This document shows, piece after piece, positions 1 to 9,678 of a stretch of DNA of 64,000 bases. This DNA is from Mycobacteroides saopaulense (lineage in GTDB: Bacteria; Actinomycetota; Actinomycetes; Mycobacteriales; Mycobacteriaceae). The notes beneath the pieces were generated by a model. It was given only the letters and a program-made list of their open reading frames with translations. It searched no databases and was not told where the DNA came from. The stretch lies in assembly GCF_001456355.1 (NCBI RefSeq), contig NZ_CP010271.1:2914001-2978000 (forward strand), given 5' to 3'. Positions within the stretch are counted from its first letter, which is position 1. Each line of letters begins with the position of its first letter. The translations under genes and the position numbers were made by a program.

Positions 1-1588
1 CGCGTGCCGCCAGGAGTCCCTGCGCCAGCGGCGTCTTTCCGCCGGTATCGAACTGTTGCAACTTGCGCCCCGCGATATGCGTGGAACTTGTCGGCGCCAA
101 TAGTGTCGCCGCGTCGTATCCTCGGAAGGTGATGACCGCAACCTTGTCGCGGCGTTGATACGCATCGCGCAGGAGCGACAGCGTGGCCCCGCTGACCGCC
201 GCCATTTTCTGGCGGGCGGCCATCGACCCGGAAGCGTCGACCACGAAGATCACCAGATTGCCTTCGCGCCCTTCCCTGATAGCCCACTGCACATCCGAGA
301 GCACCGGCCTGGGCAGCCTGCCGGGTTCGGTCACGCGACCCGCCGCGGACATCAACGTTCCGATCACATGCACCCCGAAACCCTCGTCCGAGCTTGGGGC
401 GATCACCTTGCCCGTGCGATTGCGCGCGGTCGAACGCCGCCCCGGCGCTCCCATGCCCACGCCGGGCACCCGCAGCGTCTTGGCGCGAAAGGTCGCCGAC
501 GGTGCCGGACTGGGCCGGGACGGTGCAGACGTGGAAGTCGAATCCTGCTGCGATTCCTCCGCTTTGGCAGGGCTCGACGCCGATTCGGGTGCACCACCAC
601 CCGGTCCGTCGGGGTCGGGGTCCGGGTCGTCCCGGTCGGGACCATGATCCTGCGGCGGGGCGCTGTCACGCATCGCCTGATCCAACTGGTCCGGATCCAG
701 ACCCGGTTCGTCAAACGGGTCACGTCGGCGCCGGTGCGGCAGCGCGAGCTCGGCGGCCACCCGGATATCGGGCTCGCCGACCACCTCGACGCCGCGCCAC
801 GCGGCGTGGGCGACGGCCGCACGGGCCACCACCAGGTCCGCGCGCATTCCGTCCACGTCGAAGGCCGCGCACAGGGCGGCGATGCGCTGCAGTTCCGCAT
901 CGGGCAGGGCAACCCGCGGCAACAGCCCGCGGGCATCGGCGATCCGGGCCGCCAGGTCGGCTTCCTGCGACTCGTAGCGCGAGACGAAACCCTCTGGGTC
1001 TGCCTCGTAGGCAAGCCGCCGTCGAATGACCTCGGCCCGCACCGGGACATCGCGCGAGGCGTGCACATCCACCGCGAACCCGAAGCGGTCGAGCAACTGC
1101 GGGCGCAGCTCCCCCTCTTCGGGATTCATCGTGCCAATCAGCACGAATCGTGCACTGTAGGAATGGGATACACCGTCACGTTCCACATGAACGCGACCCA
1201 TCGCCGCCGCATCGAGGATCACATCGACCAGATGGTCGTGCAGCAGATTGACCTCGTCCACATACAGCACGCCGCCATCGGCACGCGCCAGAAGCCCTGG
1301 GGAGAAAGCGTGTTCGCCATCCCGCAGCACCTTCTGAAGGTCGAGCGATCCCACCACCCGGTCCTCGGTCGCACCGATCGGAAGCTCCACCAGACGGGCG
1401 CCGTCCACCGAGCCCAGCACGGATGCCAAGGCGCGCACCGCGGTCGACTTGGCCGTGCCTTTCTCACCGCGGATGAGCACACCGCCGATGTCCGGCCGGA
1501 CCGCCGAAAGCACAAGCGCCAGCCGCAGCTGGTCGTGCCCGACGATCGCGCTCAGCGGATATCCAGGAACCCCTGCGGTGCTAGTCAT
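1..1588 (-). CDS. Mg-chelatase-like AAA ATPase with VWA domain (partial)
   Basis: Reading leftwards from an ATG at 1588, the frame stays open to the window edge, so about 529 N-terminal residues are present. The N-terminal half is a ChlI-type AAA+ domain with Walker [10 protein letters not shown] and Walker [12 protein letters not shown] Pro/Asp/Gly-rich acidic linker follows. A VWA domain then begins with the MIDAS motif DASGSMAA. This ChlI plus ChlD-like arrangement fits the tuberculosis Rv2850c protein (about 629 aa), so roughly 100 residues are missing. The chelatase label is by homology only; the metal and substrate are unknown. The start overlaps the upstream acetyltransferase stop by 8 nt, suggesting translational coupling. 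Confidence 0.88.
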   Translation of the reverse strand, partial: MTSTAGVPGYPLSAIVGHDQLRLALVLSAVRPDIGGVLIRGEKGTAKSTAVRALASVLGSVDGARLVELPIGATEDRVVGSLDLQKVLRDGEHAFSPGLLARADGGVLYVDEVNLLHDHLVDVILDAAAMGRVHVERDGVSHSYSARFVLIGTMNPEEGELRPQLLDRFGFAVDVHASRDVPVRAEVIRRRLAYEADPEGFVSRYESQEADLAARIADARGLLPRVALPDAELQRIAALCAAFDVDGMRADLVVARAAVAHAAWRGVEVVGEPDIRVAAELALPHRRRRDPFDEPGLDPDQLDQAMRDSAPPQDHGPDRDDPDPDPDGPGGGAPESASSPAKAEESQQDSTSTSAPSRPSPAPSATFRAKTLRVPGVGMGAPGRRSTARNRTGKVIAPSSDEGFGVHVIGTLMSAAGRVTEPGRLPRPVLSDVQWAIREGREGNLVIFVVDASGSMAARQKMAAVSGATLSLLRDAYQRRDKVAVITFRGYDAATLLAPTSSTHIAGRKLQQFDTGGKTPLAQGLLAAR

Positions 1589-2039
1589 TTCCACCGACCC
1601 AGCTCATCGGGACGTGGGGTATCTCATCCTCGAGGAATTCGTCGCCGGAGACCACGAATCCCAGCTTGCCATACATGTCCTTCAGGTGGGCTTGCGCATT
1701 CAGCCGACAGCGCGCGTCACCGATCTCGGTCAGTACGGCGCGGACCAGGCGCGCGGCATGTCCCTTGCCGCGCTCCGATTCCGCGGTGCAGACCCGTCCT
1801 ATCCAGAAGCCTTCGCCTGCCGGGTCTTCCAGCAGCCGTAAACTGCTCACCACGTTGCCGTCGCCATCGGCTATCCAAAAGTGCCGGGTGCCGGGCTCTA
1901 GATCGCGTCCGTCCAGGTCCTGGTAGGCACAGTTCTGTCCGACGATGAACGCCTCTGCCCGCAGCCTCAACAAGCCGTACATGGTTGTGGTGTCCAGGTC
2001 TGCCGACCAGGACGCGGCCACCGGGGCCGGCGCGGTCAC
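1581..2039 (-). CDS. GNAT family N-acetyltransferase (ElaA-like)
   Basis: This is a 152-aa single-domain acetyltransferase of the GNAT fold, like tuberculosis Rv2851c. The acetyl-CoA loop region reads [18 protein letters not shown], with the usual Arg/Gly-rich pyrophosphate-binding turn, and the C-terminus has a Tyr in [14 protein letters not shown] at 2039 is preferred over the ATG at 2075 because it forms a GTGA overlap with the mqo stop. Its own end overlaps the Mg-chelatase-like ATPase, so mqo, acetyltransferase and ATPase read as one coupled operon. The substrate is unknown. Confidence 0.85.
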   Translation of the reverse strand: MTAPAPVAASWSADLDTTTMYGLLRLRAEAFIVGQNCAYQDLDGRDLEPGTRHFWIADGDGNVVSSLRLLEDPAGEGFWIGRVCTAESERGKGHAARLVRAVLTEIGDARCRLNAQAHLKDMYGKLGFVVSGDEFLEDEIPHVPMSWVGGND

Positions 2040-3520
2040 TGTTCCAGGCCGAGAACCCGTGTCCCCCAGTCCCAAACCTCGCCGAACAATGACGGCTCAT
2101 CCGAAAGACTGATCCCCAGCGAGGGAATCATCTCCTTGAGCTTGGGCATCCAGTTCGCGTAGCGGTCGGGGAAGCAACGCTGCATGACATCGAGCATCGC
2201 GGGCACCGCGGTGGACGCTCCCGGCGATGCACCGAGCAGACCGGCGATGCTGCCGTCAGCGGAATTGAGCACCATGGTGCCGAATTCGAGTGCACCCCCC
2301 TTGCCCTTGGCCGGCCGGATGACCTGCACACGCTGGCCCGCGGTGATCAGTTCCCAATCGGAACGCTGTGCCTTGGGCGCGAATTCGCGCAGCATGTCGA
2401 TGCGGTCATCCGGGGTCAGGCGCAACTGGCTCAGCAGGAACGTGGCGAGCTTGAACTCGGTGAGTCCGACGCCCACCATCGACGCGAGGTTGTTGGGCTT
2501 CACCGAGGCGGGCAGGTCGGTGACCTTGCCCATCTTGAGGAACTTGGGCGACCATCCGGCGAACGGACCGAACAGCAGCCATTCCTTTCCGTTGATCACA
2601 CGGGTATCCAGGTGCGGCGCCGACATCGGCGGTGCACCGAGCGGCGGGAAGCCATACACCTTGGCCTTGTGCCCCTCGGTCAGGTCGGTGTTGTTGGTGC
2701 GCAGGAACGCACCGCTCACCGGGAATCCGCCGAAGCCCTTGGCTTCCGGAATTCCGGCCTTCTGTAACAGACCCAGCGCACCACCACCGGCGCCGACGAA
2801 TACGAACTTGGCCTTGAGCTTGCGCTTCTCGCCGGTACGTCCGTTGACGAGCTTGAGAATCCATCCGCCGTCGCTGTCACGGCTGATGTTGCGCACCTCG
2901 GTACCGAAGATCGCGCTGGTTCCGCTGCGAACTCCGAAGCCCACCAACTGCTTTGACAACTCACCGAAGTCGACGTCGGTGCCGTCCTGGCTCCAGTTCA
3001 GCCCCACCGGGTCCGAGAAATCGCGTCCGGCGGCCATCAGCGGCAGCCTGCGCGCGAACTCGTCGTCGTCGTCGATGAACTCCATCTTCGCGAACAACGG
3101 GTTACCGACCAAAGCGTCGTGACGCTTACGCAGGTACTCGACCTTGTCGGCACCGTGCACATAGCTCACATGCGGGATGGGGTTCAAGAACCCGCGTACG
3201 TCCGGCAGCACACCGTTCTCCACGGCGTACGCCCAGAACTGGCGGGACACCTGGAACTGTTCGTTGACCGTGACGGCTTTGGTGATGTCGATCGAGCCGT
3301 CCGCCTTCTGCGGGGTGTAGTTCAGCTCGCAGAGCGCAGAGTGGCCGGTACCGGCGTTGTTCCAGGGGTCGCTGCTTTCGCTGGCCGCCGCATCGAGGCG
3401 CTCGATCAAGGTGATCGACAGGTCCGGTTCGACCAACCGCAGCAGGGCGCTGAGCGTCGCGCTCATGATCCCTGACCCAATCAGGGCAACGTCTGTCTGC
3501 TCCACCTGCGCTTTTGACAC
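2036..3520 (-). CDS. mqo: malate:quinone oxidoreductase
   Basis: The 494-aa protein is a membrane-associated FAD enzyme that oxidises malate to oxaloacetate and passes electrons to the quinone pool, linking the TCA cycle to respiration. The N-terminal dinucleotide-binding motif [13 protein letters not shown] is followed by the Mqo-typical segment [19 protein letters not shown]. Length and sequence agree with tuberculosis Mqo (493 aa). The GTG at 3520 was chosen because it lies 10 nt after an AAGGA and aligns with the family N-terminus; an in-frame extension to 3583 is possible but unlike homologues. It is divergent from the hydrolase at 3628. Confidence 0.95.
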   Translation of the reverse strand: MSKAQVEQTDVALIGSGIMSATLSALLRLVEPDLSITLIERLDAAASESSDPWNNAGTGHSALCELNYTPQKADGSIDITKAVTVNEQFQVSRQFWAYAVENGVLPDVRGFLNPIPHVSYVHGADKVEYLRKRHDALVGNPLFAKMEFIDDDDEFARRLPLMAAGRDFSDPVGLNWSQDGTDVDFGELSKQLVGFGVRSGTSAIFGTEVRNISRDSDGGWILKLVNGRTGEKRKLKAKFVFVGAGGGALGLLQKAGIPEAKGFGGFPVSGAFLRTNNTDLTEGHKAKVYGFPPLGAPPMSAPHLDTRVINGKEWLLFGPFAGWSPKFLKMGKVTDLPASVKPNNLASMVGVGLTEFKLATFLLSQLRLTPDDRIDMLREFAPKAQRSDWELITAGQRVQVIRPAKGKGGALEFGTMVLNSADGSIAGLLGASPGASTAVPAMLDVMQRCFPDRYANWMPKLKEMIPSLGISLSDEPSLFGEVWDWGTRVLGLEQ

Positions 3521-3621
3521 CGGTTCACTGTCCTTTTCGAATCTGATGGAGTGGCCACGCTTCGCCACTACCCGCGAGTACACACAGGTTATCGCGCGCG
3601 TATATCCGTCATTCCTTCAAC

Positions 3622-3627
3622 TAGGCT
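3622..3627 (+). promoter_or_regulatory. -10 element of a probable leaderless promoter
   Basis: TAGGCT fits the mycobacterial TANNNT -10. It ends 6 nt before a GTG at 3634, so the transcript may begin at that codon. The ATG at 3628 directly abuts the hexamer and would lie upstream of the expected transcription start. Confidence 0.45.
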
Positions 3628-4605
3628 ATGCCCGTGACATGGGAATCCGATGTCCTCGATGGCTACCTGCGACAAACCATTGACCTGGGCGTCGACCCTG
3701 ACGGCGAAGGTGTAATTACCGCCACACTGGTGCGGCCGGAAATTCAGCCGGACACCGGGCGAGCCGTGCTCATGGTCCACGGATATACCGACTACTTCTT
3801 CCACACCGAACTTGCCGAACATTTCCTGGCTCGCGGTTATCGCTTCTTTGCACTCGACTTGCGCAAATGCGGGCGCTCTCGCCATGAACACCAGACCCCG
3901 CACTACATCAGTGATCTGTCGCTCTACGACGCCGAACTCGATGCCGCGGTAAGCATCATCAACAATGAATCCGGCAGCGCACCGCTGCTGGTGTACGGGC
4001 ACTCCGCGGGTGGTCTCGTCGTCTCACTGTGGCTCAACCGGCTTCGGGTCACCGATCGCCTGGACGACATCGCGGGTCTGATCCTCAACAGCCCGTGGTT
4101 GGACCTACAGGGCCGACCTTTCCTTCGCAGCGGCGGCACCACGGCAGCGGTCAAGGCGATTTCGAGATTCCGTGCCAAACAAGCGATCCCGCTTCCCCAC
4201 GAGGGCGCGTACGGCGCAAGCCTGCACAAGGACTTCCACGGCGAGTTCGACTACAACCTGGAATGGAAACCCGTCGGCGGGTTCCCGGTGCGGTTCGGCT
4301 GGATCAGCGCCATCCGGCGTGGGCATGCCGAACTACACCGCGGCTTGGACGTCGGGGTGCCCAATCTGATCTTGCGCTCGGATCGCAGCCTGCCCGGGGA
4401 TGTGGACCCGGCGGCTGCGCTACACGGCGACGCGGTCCTGGACGTTCAGCAGATCGCGCGCTGGGCGGGCTGCATCGGCAACGATCAGCGGGTGGTGCCG
4501 ATTCCCGACGCCAAACACGACGTGTTCCTGTCGGTGGCGGATTCGCGCACACGGGCCTACCGGGAGCTGAACTCCTGGCTGAACTGGTACGAGGCGCGCG
4601 ACTAG
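3628..4605 (+). CDS. alpha/beta hydrolase (serine aminopeptidase S33/lysophospholipase type)
   Basis: The 325-aa cytosolic-looking protein has the Hydrolase_4 layout. It shows an oxyanion-region HGYTDYF near residue 51, the nucleophile elbow GHSAGG with Ser126, and a late His in PDAKHDVF. It corresponds in position to tuberculosis Rv2854. No signal peptide is seen. The real start may be the GTG at 3634 (two codons in), judged from the -10 spacing. It ends 1 nt before the stop of the convergent gene. An esterase or monoacylglycerol-lipase-like activity is plausible; the substrate is unknown. Confidence 0.85.
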   Translation: MPVTWESDVLDGYLRQTIDLGVDPDGEGVITATLVRPEIQPDTGRAVLMVHGYTDYFFHTELAEHFLARGYRFFALDLRKCGRSRHEHQTPHYISDLSLYDAELDAAVSIINNESGSAPLLVYGHSAGGLVVSLWLNRLRVTDRLDDIAGLILNSPWLDLQGRPFLRSGGTTAAVKAISRFRAKQAIPLPHEGAYGASLHKDFHGEFDYNLEWKPVGGFPVRFGWISAIRRGHAELHRGLDVGVPNLILRSDRSLPGDVDPAAALHGDAVLDVQQIARWAGCIGNDQRVVPIPDAKHDVFLSVADSRTRAYRELNSWLNWYEARD

Positions 4606-4606
4606 C

Positions 4607-5248
4607 TCACCAGGAGCTGCTGCGCAGCACCACCTCGGCCGCCAGCTCCGGGGTGAGGTCGCGCGTGGCCGACCGCCGTCCCATCAGTTCGACGATCCGG
4701 TAGTCGCCGTAGACAAAGCGCTGGCTGGCGCGGGCGATGGCCCGGGTCGCGTCCGACGTAACCAGCACCGTGGTGTTGATCTCCACCGGAGGGCAATGCT
4801 TATCGCGGATCAGGCCGGCCCGGTCGGCGACCCGCGGATGTCCGCGATCGATAGCCACCAGTCCGATGAACCGGTCGAGCTTGCTGGCGGCCAGATCCCA
4901 CGCCAGCTCCCCACCGGCACGATCTCCCACCAAGAGCGCCACCTTGACACCGATGTCGTCGAGCACTCCCGTGATCGCCTTGGCGTGAAGGTGCGGGTCA
5001 TGACCGATCACCGCGGTACGCAACCCGGCGGTGTGCAGCCGCTCGCACACGGAGCGATAACTGAGTGCGAAATGTCCGGCCGCGGCCAGCATCACGACGG
5101 TGGTTCCCTTGTCCGGTCCCGACACATTGACCTGCACCGTTCGGCCGTCGATCGTGACGACCTGGTGTAGCTCACCGTCGCGCGCAGTCGGAGAAACCGG
5201 GCGCGGACGACGAAGCTCAGGCGGCGGACTCATGGATGAGCCGCTCAC
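4607..5248 (-). CDS. alpha/beta-hydrolase-fold protein lacking the catalytic serine
   Basis: The 213-aa protein resembles alpha/beta hydrolases: a beta-strand pair before TTVVMLAAAGH, the segment AVIGHDPH, and an elbow-like GDRAGG after VALLV. In the elbow the nucleophile position of GxSxG is Arg. This suggests a non-catalytic or divergent member, or a truncated relative of lipid-ester hydrolases. The GTG start at 5248 has AAGG 7 nt upstream; an ATG at 5233 is the alternative. Copy A of the dispersed 22-bp repeat lies antisense across the start region. The function is unknown. Confidence 0.65.
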   Translation of the reverse strand: MSGSSMSPPPELRRPRPVSPTARDGELHQVVTIDGRTVQVNVSGPDKGTTVVMLAAAGHFALSYRSVCERLHTAGLRTAVIGHDPHLHAKAITGVLDDIGVKVALLVGDRAGGELAWDLAASKLDRFIGLVAIDRGHPRVADRAGLIRDKHCPPVEINTTVLVTSDATRAIARASQRFVYGDYRIVELMGRRSATRDLTPELAAEVVLRSSSW

Positions 5249-5256
5249 GCGAAGAC
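5235..5256 (+). repeat. dispersed 22-bp repeat, copy A
   Basis: This plus-strand copy (core ATGAGCCGCTCACGCGAAGA) belongs to a repeat found five times in the window. Unlike copies B to E it does not precede a co-directional gene; it overlaps the start of the gene at 4607-5248 in antisense. Confidence 0.7.
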
Positions 5257-5342
5257 CTTGGGCATGGGCGCACGCTACCTGAGTACGACCGATCCGGTTG
5301 GGCTTTTGACCAGCCCTATCAGGAAAATTTCACCTCGGTCTG

Positions 5343-6014
5343 TCAGGTCCGTTCGATCTTGTCGGCCTGTTTCGCCACGATATCCAGGAAAGTCTGGGGC
5401 ATGGTCGCGGTGGCCGTGACCGACGGATCGCGCAGGTCGAAGGACGTAGCCACCATGGCTACCCCGTCGACATTCGCGAAAGCCATGTATCGAGAAGTCG
5501 TGCCCTTGGGCATGATCATTGTTTGCTTGTAGACCAAGACGCCGACGGGCCCATCCTGCACCGGTTCGGTGATCATCGGCGTACCCGGCGAATTCTTGTC
5601 GAAGAAGACCTCGTACTTGGCACACCGCGTCGCCACGGCCTTGACGTTGGTCAGGTCAATCGAGTCACGCAGCAGACTGACGATGACGTTGGCGCCGTTG
5701 AACCGTGCGATGTACCGCGCGGTGTTCTCCGGTCCGGCTCGTCCCGCATTGGCCAACCGGGGCGACAGGCCGTCCGCGCAGCCCTGCGGGTTCGACGGCA
5801 TCGCACCGACAACCTGCTGGTTGTTGACGGTCACCGGGCCCAGATCCGCGACCACACGGTCGTACTTGGTACCCGCGGGCAGCTCGTCGGCGGTCAGCAG
5901 CGCCTGCGCGATACGCGCGCCCGGCCACGTGGCGGTTCCCGACACCGTTTGGGTGCAGCCCACAAGTACGAGTGCGGATGCTGCGACAGCTACTAGTCCC
6001 CGGTGCACCCGCAC
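5343..6014 (-). CDS. secreted lipoprotein with PknH-sensor-like domain
   Basis: The 223-aa protein starts with a basic, hydrophobic signal peptide ending in lipobox LVGC (Cys about 19), so it should be lipid-anchored outside the membrane. The mature part begins ALLTADELPAG, an opening seen in mycobacterial PknH-extracellular-like and related lipoprotein domains. It has two cysteines (GCADG and ATRCAKY) that could form a disulphide. The GTG start at 6014 lies 3 nt after the cobQ stop, so the gene probably ends the mapB-cobQ operon. The ligand is unknown. Confidence 0.75.
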   Translation of the reverse strand: MRVHRGLVAVAASALVLVGCTQTVSGTATWPGARIAQALLTADELPAGTKYDRVVADLGPVTVNNQQVVGAMPSNPQGCADGLSPRLANAGRAGPENTARYIARFNGANVIVSLLRDSIDLTNVKAVATRCAKYEVFFDKNSPGTPMITEPVQDGPVGVLVYKQTMIMPKGTTSRYMAFANVDGVAMVATSFDLRDPSVTATATMPQTFLDIVAKQADKIERT

Positions 6015-6017
6015 AGG

Positions 6018-7559
6018 CTATTCGACCCGCGCCGCAATTACCGGCTGTGCCGTGATTACCGGATACCGCGCCGCCCGCCCACCACGTCCGCGCGGTTCCC
6101 ACACGGCATGCAGGGCGTCGACGTCGACATGGGTTTCGATGAGATCGGCCAACTTGTCCAGCTGAGCCACGCGGCGATCACCGACATTCGTGTCGGCGGC
6201 GACGATGAATCCCGAGCGGCCTGACGCGGCCGCCGCTTCGGTGAGCCACGCGCGGCGGAAATCGTCGTTGTCCAAGACTCCGTGCCAATGGGTGCCCCAG
6301 ACCGCGCCAGCGACAGCTCCCTCGTCATGGTCGGTCAACCAGTGTGGCACCGCCGAACGGGTGACCGTGCCGTGGTGGATCTCGTAACCGTTCAGGCCCG
6401 GAGACACCCAGCGGCGCAAGGTCTTGACCGGCGCGAAGGCGATGTCGATATCGAGCAGACCCAGCCCCTGGACAATTCCGACACCGGACTCGACACGATC
6501 GTCGATCGTGGTGGCGAGCATCTGAAACCCACCGCAGATGCCCAGCACCGGACCACCCGAACGGGCGTGTGCGACAACCGCATCGGCGATCCCGCTATTG
6601 CGCAGCCAGTCCAGATCGGCGACGGTGGCCTTGGTACCCGGGAGCACGACGACATCGGCATCGGCGATATCCGCCGGATGCGCCGCCCACCGCACGATCA
6701 CTCCCGGCTCGCACGCGATGGCCTCGATATCGGTGGAGTTGGAGATGCGCGGCAGCCGCACCGCCGCCACCCGCAGCCACTCTCGCCCTATCGGGGCAGC
6801 GGGGCGACCTACCTGCCCCGACGCCACCACAGACACCGAATCCTCTGCGTCAAGCCACAATTGGTCATCGTAGGGCAGCACACCATAGGTGGTTCGGCCG
6901 GTCAGTGCGGCTAGCTGTTCCAGGCCGGGCCGCAGCAGCGCGGGGTCACCGCGGAACTTGTTGACGATGAAACCGGCGACGAGCCGTTGATCCGCGGGCT
7001 CCAGCACCGCCACGGAGCCGAACAGGTGCGCCAGCACACCACCTCGGTCGATGTCTCCGACCAGTATCACGGGCAGATCCGCGGCCTGCGCCAATCCCAT
7101 GTTGGCGATATCGGTTGACCGCAGGTTGATCTCGGCCACCGATCCGGCGCCCTCGCAGATCACCACGTCGTATTCCTCACGCAGCGAGCGCAACTCCTCG
7201 GCGACCACCTGCCGCAATTCCTCGCGATGCTCGACATAGGAACGGGCGCTCACGTTTCCCGTCGCGTGTCCGCGCACCACCAACTGCGAGGTGCGGTCGC
7301 TGCCCGGCTTGAGCAGCACCGGGTTGAACCGCACCGATGGCTCCAGACCGCAGGCGCGTGCCTGCAGCGCCTGCGCCCGGCCTATCTCTCCTCCGTCGAT
7401 GGTCACCACGGAGTTGTTCGACATGTTCTGCGCCTTGAACGGCGCGACCCGAATTCCCCTACGGGACAGCAGCCGACACAGGCCGGTCACCACCAGGCTC
7501 TTACCGGCGTCGGAGCTGACGCCCCCAACCAGCAGCGCGCCGGATACGGCGCCCGTCAT
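6018..7559 (-). CDS. cobQ: cobyric acid synthase
   Basis: The 513-aa ATP-dependent glutamine amidotransferase amidates four carboxylates of adenosylcobyrinic acid diamide in cobalamin synthesis. The N-terminal dethiobiotin-synthetase-like P-loop domain begins [13 protein letters not shown] and has the signature [11 protein letters not shown]. The C-terminal glutaminase domain carries the nucleophile in [10 protein letters not shown] and a late HHGTV. The ATG at 7559 overlaps the mapB stop (ATGA). In tuberculosis cobQ sits elsewhere, so the mapB-cobQ linkage is a lineage feature. No cobalamin riboswitch was recognised upstream. Confidence 0.95.
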   Translation of the reverse strand: MTGAVSGALLVGGVSSDAGKSLVVTGLCRLLSRRGIRVAPFKAQNMSNNSVVTIDGGEIGRAQALQARACGLEPSVRFNPVLLKPGSDRTSQLVVRGHATGNVSARSYVEHREELRQVVAEELRSLREEYDVVICEGAGSVAEINLRSTDIANMGLAQAADLPVILVGDIDRGGVLAHLFGSVAVLEPADQRLVAGFIVNKFRGDPALLRPGLEQLAALTGRTTYGVLPYDDQLWLDAEDSVSVVASGQVGRPAAPIGREWLRVAAVRLPRISNSTDIEAIACEPGVIVRWAAHPADIADADVVVLPGTKATVADLDWLRNSGIADAVVAHARSGGPVLGICGGFQMLATTIDDRVESGVGIVQGLGLLDIDIAFAPVKTLRRWVSPGLNGYEIHHGTVTRSAVPHWLTDHDEGAVAGAVWGTHWHGVLDNDDFRRAWLTEAAAASGRSGFIVAADTNVGDRRVAQLDKLADLIETHVDVDALHAVWEPRGRGGRAARYPVITAQPVIAARVE

Positions 7560-8416
7560 GGCACTGTCAGGATCTCGACCCCGTCCTCGGTGACCACCAT
7601 GGTGTGCTCGAACTGCGCGGTCCATAGCTTGTCGACGGTCGCCACGGTCCAGGTGTCATCCCAGATCTCGTAGTCCAGTGATCCCAGGTTGATCATCGGT
7701 TCGATGGTGAAGGTCATTCCCGGCTCGATGACGATGTCCAGCTGGGGATCGTCGTAATGCGGCACGATGAGCCCGTTGTGAAACGTCGGGCCCACACCGT
7801 GCCCGGTGAAGGCGCGAACCACGTTGTACCCGAACCGCTTTGCGTAGGCCTCGATGACCCGGCCCACAACACTGAGCGCCCGGCCCGGCTTGACGGCGTT
7901 GATGGCCCGCATGGTGGCTTCCTGGGTCCGCTCGACCAGGAGACGATGCTCCTCGGAGACGTCCCCGGCCAGGAAGGTGGCGTTGGTGTCGCCGTGCACA
8001 CCGTCGATGTAGGCGGTGACATCGATGTTGACGATGTCACCGTCCTCGATCACAGTCGAGTCCGGTATACCGTGGCAGATGATCTCGTTGAGCGACGTGC
8101 AGCACGACTTCGGAAATCCCTTGTACCCCAGCGTCGAGGGGTACGCGCCCTGAGACACCATGTAGTCGTGCGCGATTCGGTCCAACTCGTCGGTGGTGAC
8201 GCCGGGGGCGACTGCCTCACCGGCCAGCGCCAGCGCCTGCGCCGCGATCCTGCCTGCGACGCGCATCTTCTCGATGACCTCGGGTGTCTGAACGTACGGC
8301 TCCCCGATGGCCTCGGCGACCTTGGACTTGCCCACGTACTCGGGGCGGTCGATCGACACGGGAACCTGGCGCTCAGGGGAGAGCTCCCCCGGGCGCAGTG
8401 CAGCACGAACAGTCAT
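7556..8416 (-). CDS. mapB: methionine aminopeptidase (type Ic)
   Basis: The 286-aa enzyme removes initiator methionine from nascent proteins. It has the roughly 40-residue N-terminal extension of actinobacterial type Ic enzymes, with Pro-rich segments. It then carries the pita-bread fold with metal-ligand regions [27 protein letters not shown] and TIEPMINLG. Length matches tuberculosis MapB (285 aa). Its stop overlaps the cobQ start. The nearest upstream gene, the L,D-transpeptidase, is co-directional with only a 31-nt gap, so mapB may be read from its own short promoter or by read-through. Confidence 0.96.
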   Translation of the reverse strand: MTVRAALRPGELSPERQVPVSIDRPEYVGKSKVAEAIGEPYVQTPEVIEKMRVAGRIAAQALALAGEAVAPGVTTDELDRIAHDYMVSQGAYPSTLGYKGFPKSCCTSLNEIICHGIPDSTVIEDGDIVNIDVTAYIDGVHGDTNATFLAGDVSEEHRLLVERTQEATMRAINAVKPGRALSVVGRVIEAYAKRFGYNVVRAFTGHGVGPTFHNGLIVPHYDDPQLDIVIEPGMTFTIEPMINLGSLDYEIWDDTWTVATVDKLWTAQFEHTMVVTEDGVEILTVP

Positions 8417-8447
8417 GACAGCAGCGTAGCGGGGCCTGCCGGGTTCG

Positions 8448-9215
8448 CTACGCGTTGATGACGATGGGGTCGCCGATGCTGACGGTGTTGTAGTACCAAG
8501 ACGCGTTGTCGGGACTCAGATTGATGCAGCCGTGACTGACGTTCGAATTACCCTGCGCTCCCGTCGACCAGGGGGCACTGTGCACGTAGACGCCACCCCA
8601 GGTGACCCGAACCGCGTAGTAGACGGTCAGCTTGTAGCCCTCCGGATCATTCAGCGGAATGCCGATGGTCCGGGAATCCATGACCACGGGACTCTGCTTC
8701 TCCAGAGCGGTGAAGGAGCCGACCGGGGTGGGGTGCTTGGGCTTTCCCATCGACGCGGGCATCGTTCGCATGACCGTGCCGTCGATCTGCACCGTGAAGG
8801 TGTGACCGCTGATGCTGCCGATGCCGAGCACCTCAGAACCTGTCTGGAACTTGTACTTCATGCCGCTGACGCCATTGACCGACACGGATATCGAGGAGTG
8901 CGCGGGCCAGTACTCGGTGGGGGTGAATCGAACGGTTGCATCGTCGACCCAGCTGAAGGCTCCGGCAGGGACCTTTGACGTCGAGAACACGATGGATCGC
9001 TCGGCAGCACGCCTGTCGGCGACCGGGGCCGCGAACTGGATCGTCACGGGCATAGCCACGCCAACCGTCTGCCCGGGCGTGGGCGACACGGAAGCCACCC
9101 CGCTGGGGCTCGCCGCCAAGGCGTGGCCGAGGGTCGCCGGTGCGGTGATCGCCACGTTCATCAGGAGGCTGACGAGCCCGGTCACCACAAGCACACTCCG
9201 AAATGCTCTGCGCAA
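8448..9215 (-). CDS. L,D-transpeptidase, LdtMt1-like
   Basis: The 255-aa exported enzyme makes 3-3 cross-links in peptidoglycan and is a carbapenem target. After the membrane-anchor/signal segment [17 protein letters not shown] there is an Ig-like domain, then the YkuD catalytic domain with HSAPW and SHGCINLSP (Cys about 230). It resembles tuberculosis LdtMt1 (251 aa) along its length. The TTG start at 9215 is chosen because GGGAGGA sits 8-9 nt upstream. An ATG-initiated extension to 9365 would overlap the divergent gene and has no counterpart. It matches the position of the abscessus LdtMab1 gene near the penicillin-binding lipoprotein. Confidence 0.92.
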   Translation of the reverse strand: MRRAFRSVLVVTGLVSLLMNVAITAPATLGHALAASPSGVASVSPTPGQTVGVAMPVTIQFAAPVADRRAAERSIVFSTSKVPAGAFSWVDDATVRFTPTEYWPAHSSISVSVNGVSGMKYKFQTGSEVLGIGSISGHTFTVQIDGTVMRTMPASMGKPKHPTPVGSFTALEKQSPVVMDSRTIGIPLNDPEGYKLTVYYAVRVTWGGVYVHSAPWSTGAQGNSNVSHGCINLSPDNASWYYNTVSIGDPIVINA

Positions 9216-9303
9216 GCTCTCGATCCTCCCTGGATGCTGTTTTCTACATCGTAGTTCGTAAACGCCTAGCGGAACGTTAGCGACAGCGTGCACAATCGAA
9301 TTC

Positions 9304-9678
9304 ATGGGCCTGTCCGCCGGACTCACCTTAGAGGCGATTGTGGTCGATTGCCGTGATGCGTCCACGCTGGGCCGATGGTGGGCCGAGGTGCTGGAATGGC
9401 CCTACGCGATCGATGACGACGGGTTCGTGAGTGTCTTCCAGCCCGACAGGCATTCGCCCCTGCTGTTCTTCATGAATGTCCCCGAGCTGAAGACCGCCAA
9501 GAACCGTCTCCACCTCGATTTTCGGGGCGACGATCAGAGCGCCCTGGTGGACAGATTTCTGGCACACGGCGCCACCAGGATCGATATCGGCCAGGGTCAT
9601 TCGCCCTGGGTGGTCCTGGCCGATCCCGAGGACAACGAGTTCTGTGTGCTGGCGTCGCGGCAGGATCAGGCCAGATAG
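9304..9678 (+). CDS. VOC/glyoxalase-like protein
   Basis: The 124-aa single-module vicinal-oxygen-chelate protein starts LEAIVVDCRDASTLGRWWAEVLEW and ends with the family-typical DPEDNEFCVLA. Proteins of this type bind metals or hydrophobic small molecules, and many actinobacterial members are uncharacterised. It is divergent from the L,D-transpeptidase with 88 nt between starts. Its 3' end overlaps the convergent penicillin-binding lipoprotein by 13 nt. The function is unknown. Confidence 0.8.
   Translation: MGLSAGLTLEAIVVDCRDASTLGRWWAEVLEWPYAIDDDGFVSVFQPDRHSPLLFFMNVPELKTAKNRLHLDFRGDDQSALVDRFLAHGATRIDIGQGHSPWVVLADPEDNEFCVLASRQDQAR

Noticed and set aside
155..1948. 597-codon plus-strand ORF
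   Set aside because: It is antisense to the Mg-chelatase-like ATPase and acetyltransferase, is rich in His/Arg/Gly as expected for a high-GC shadow frame, and shows no domain.
5296..5316. GGGCT/AGCCC 5-bp stem downstream of the lipoprotein promoter region
   Set aside because: Too short, no T-tract and between co-directional genes; likely chance at this GC content.
5236..5532. 98-codon plus-strand ORF starting at repeat copy A (MSRSREDLGHG)
   Set aside because: It shares the micro-ORF prefix but runs antisense into the lipoprotein gene and leads to no downstream plus-strand gene, so coupling does not apply.
6018..7559. Cobalamin riboswitch for cobQ
   Set aside because: cobQ overlaps mapB directly and no B12-box-like sequence was recognised upstream of mapB.
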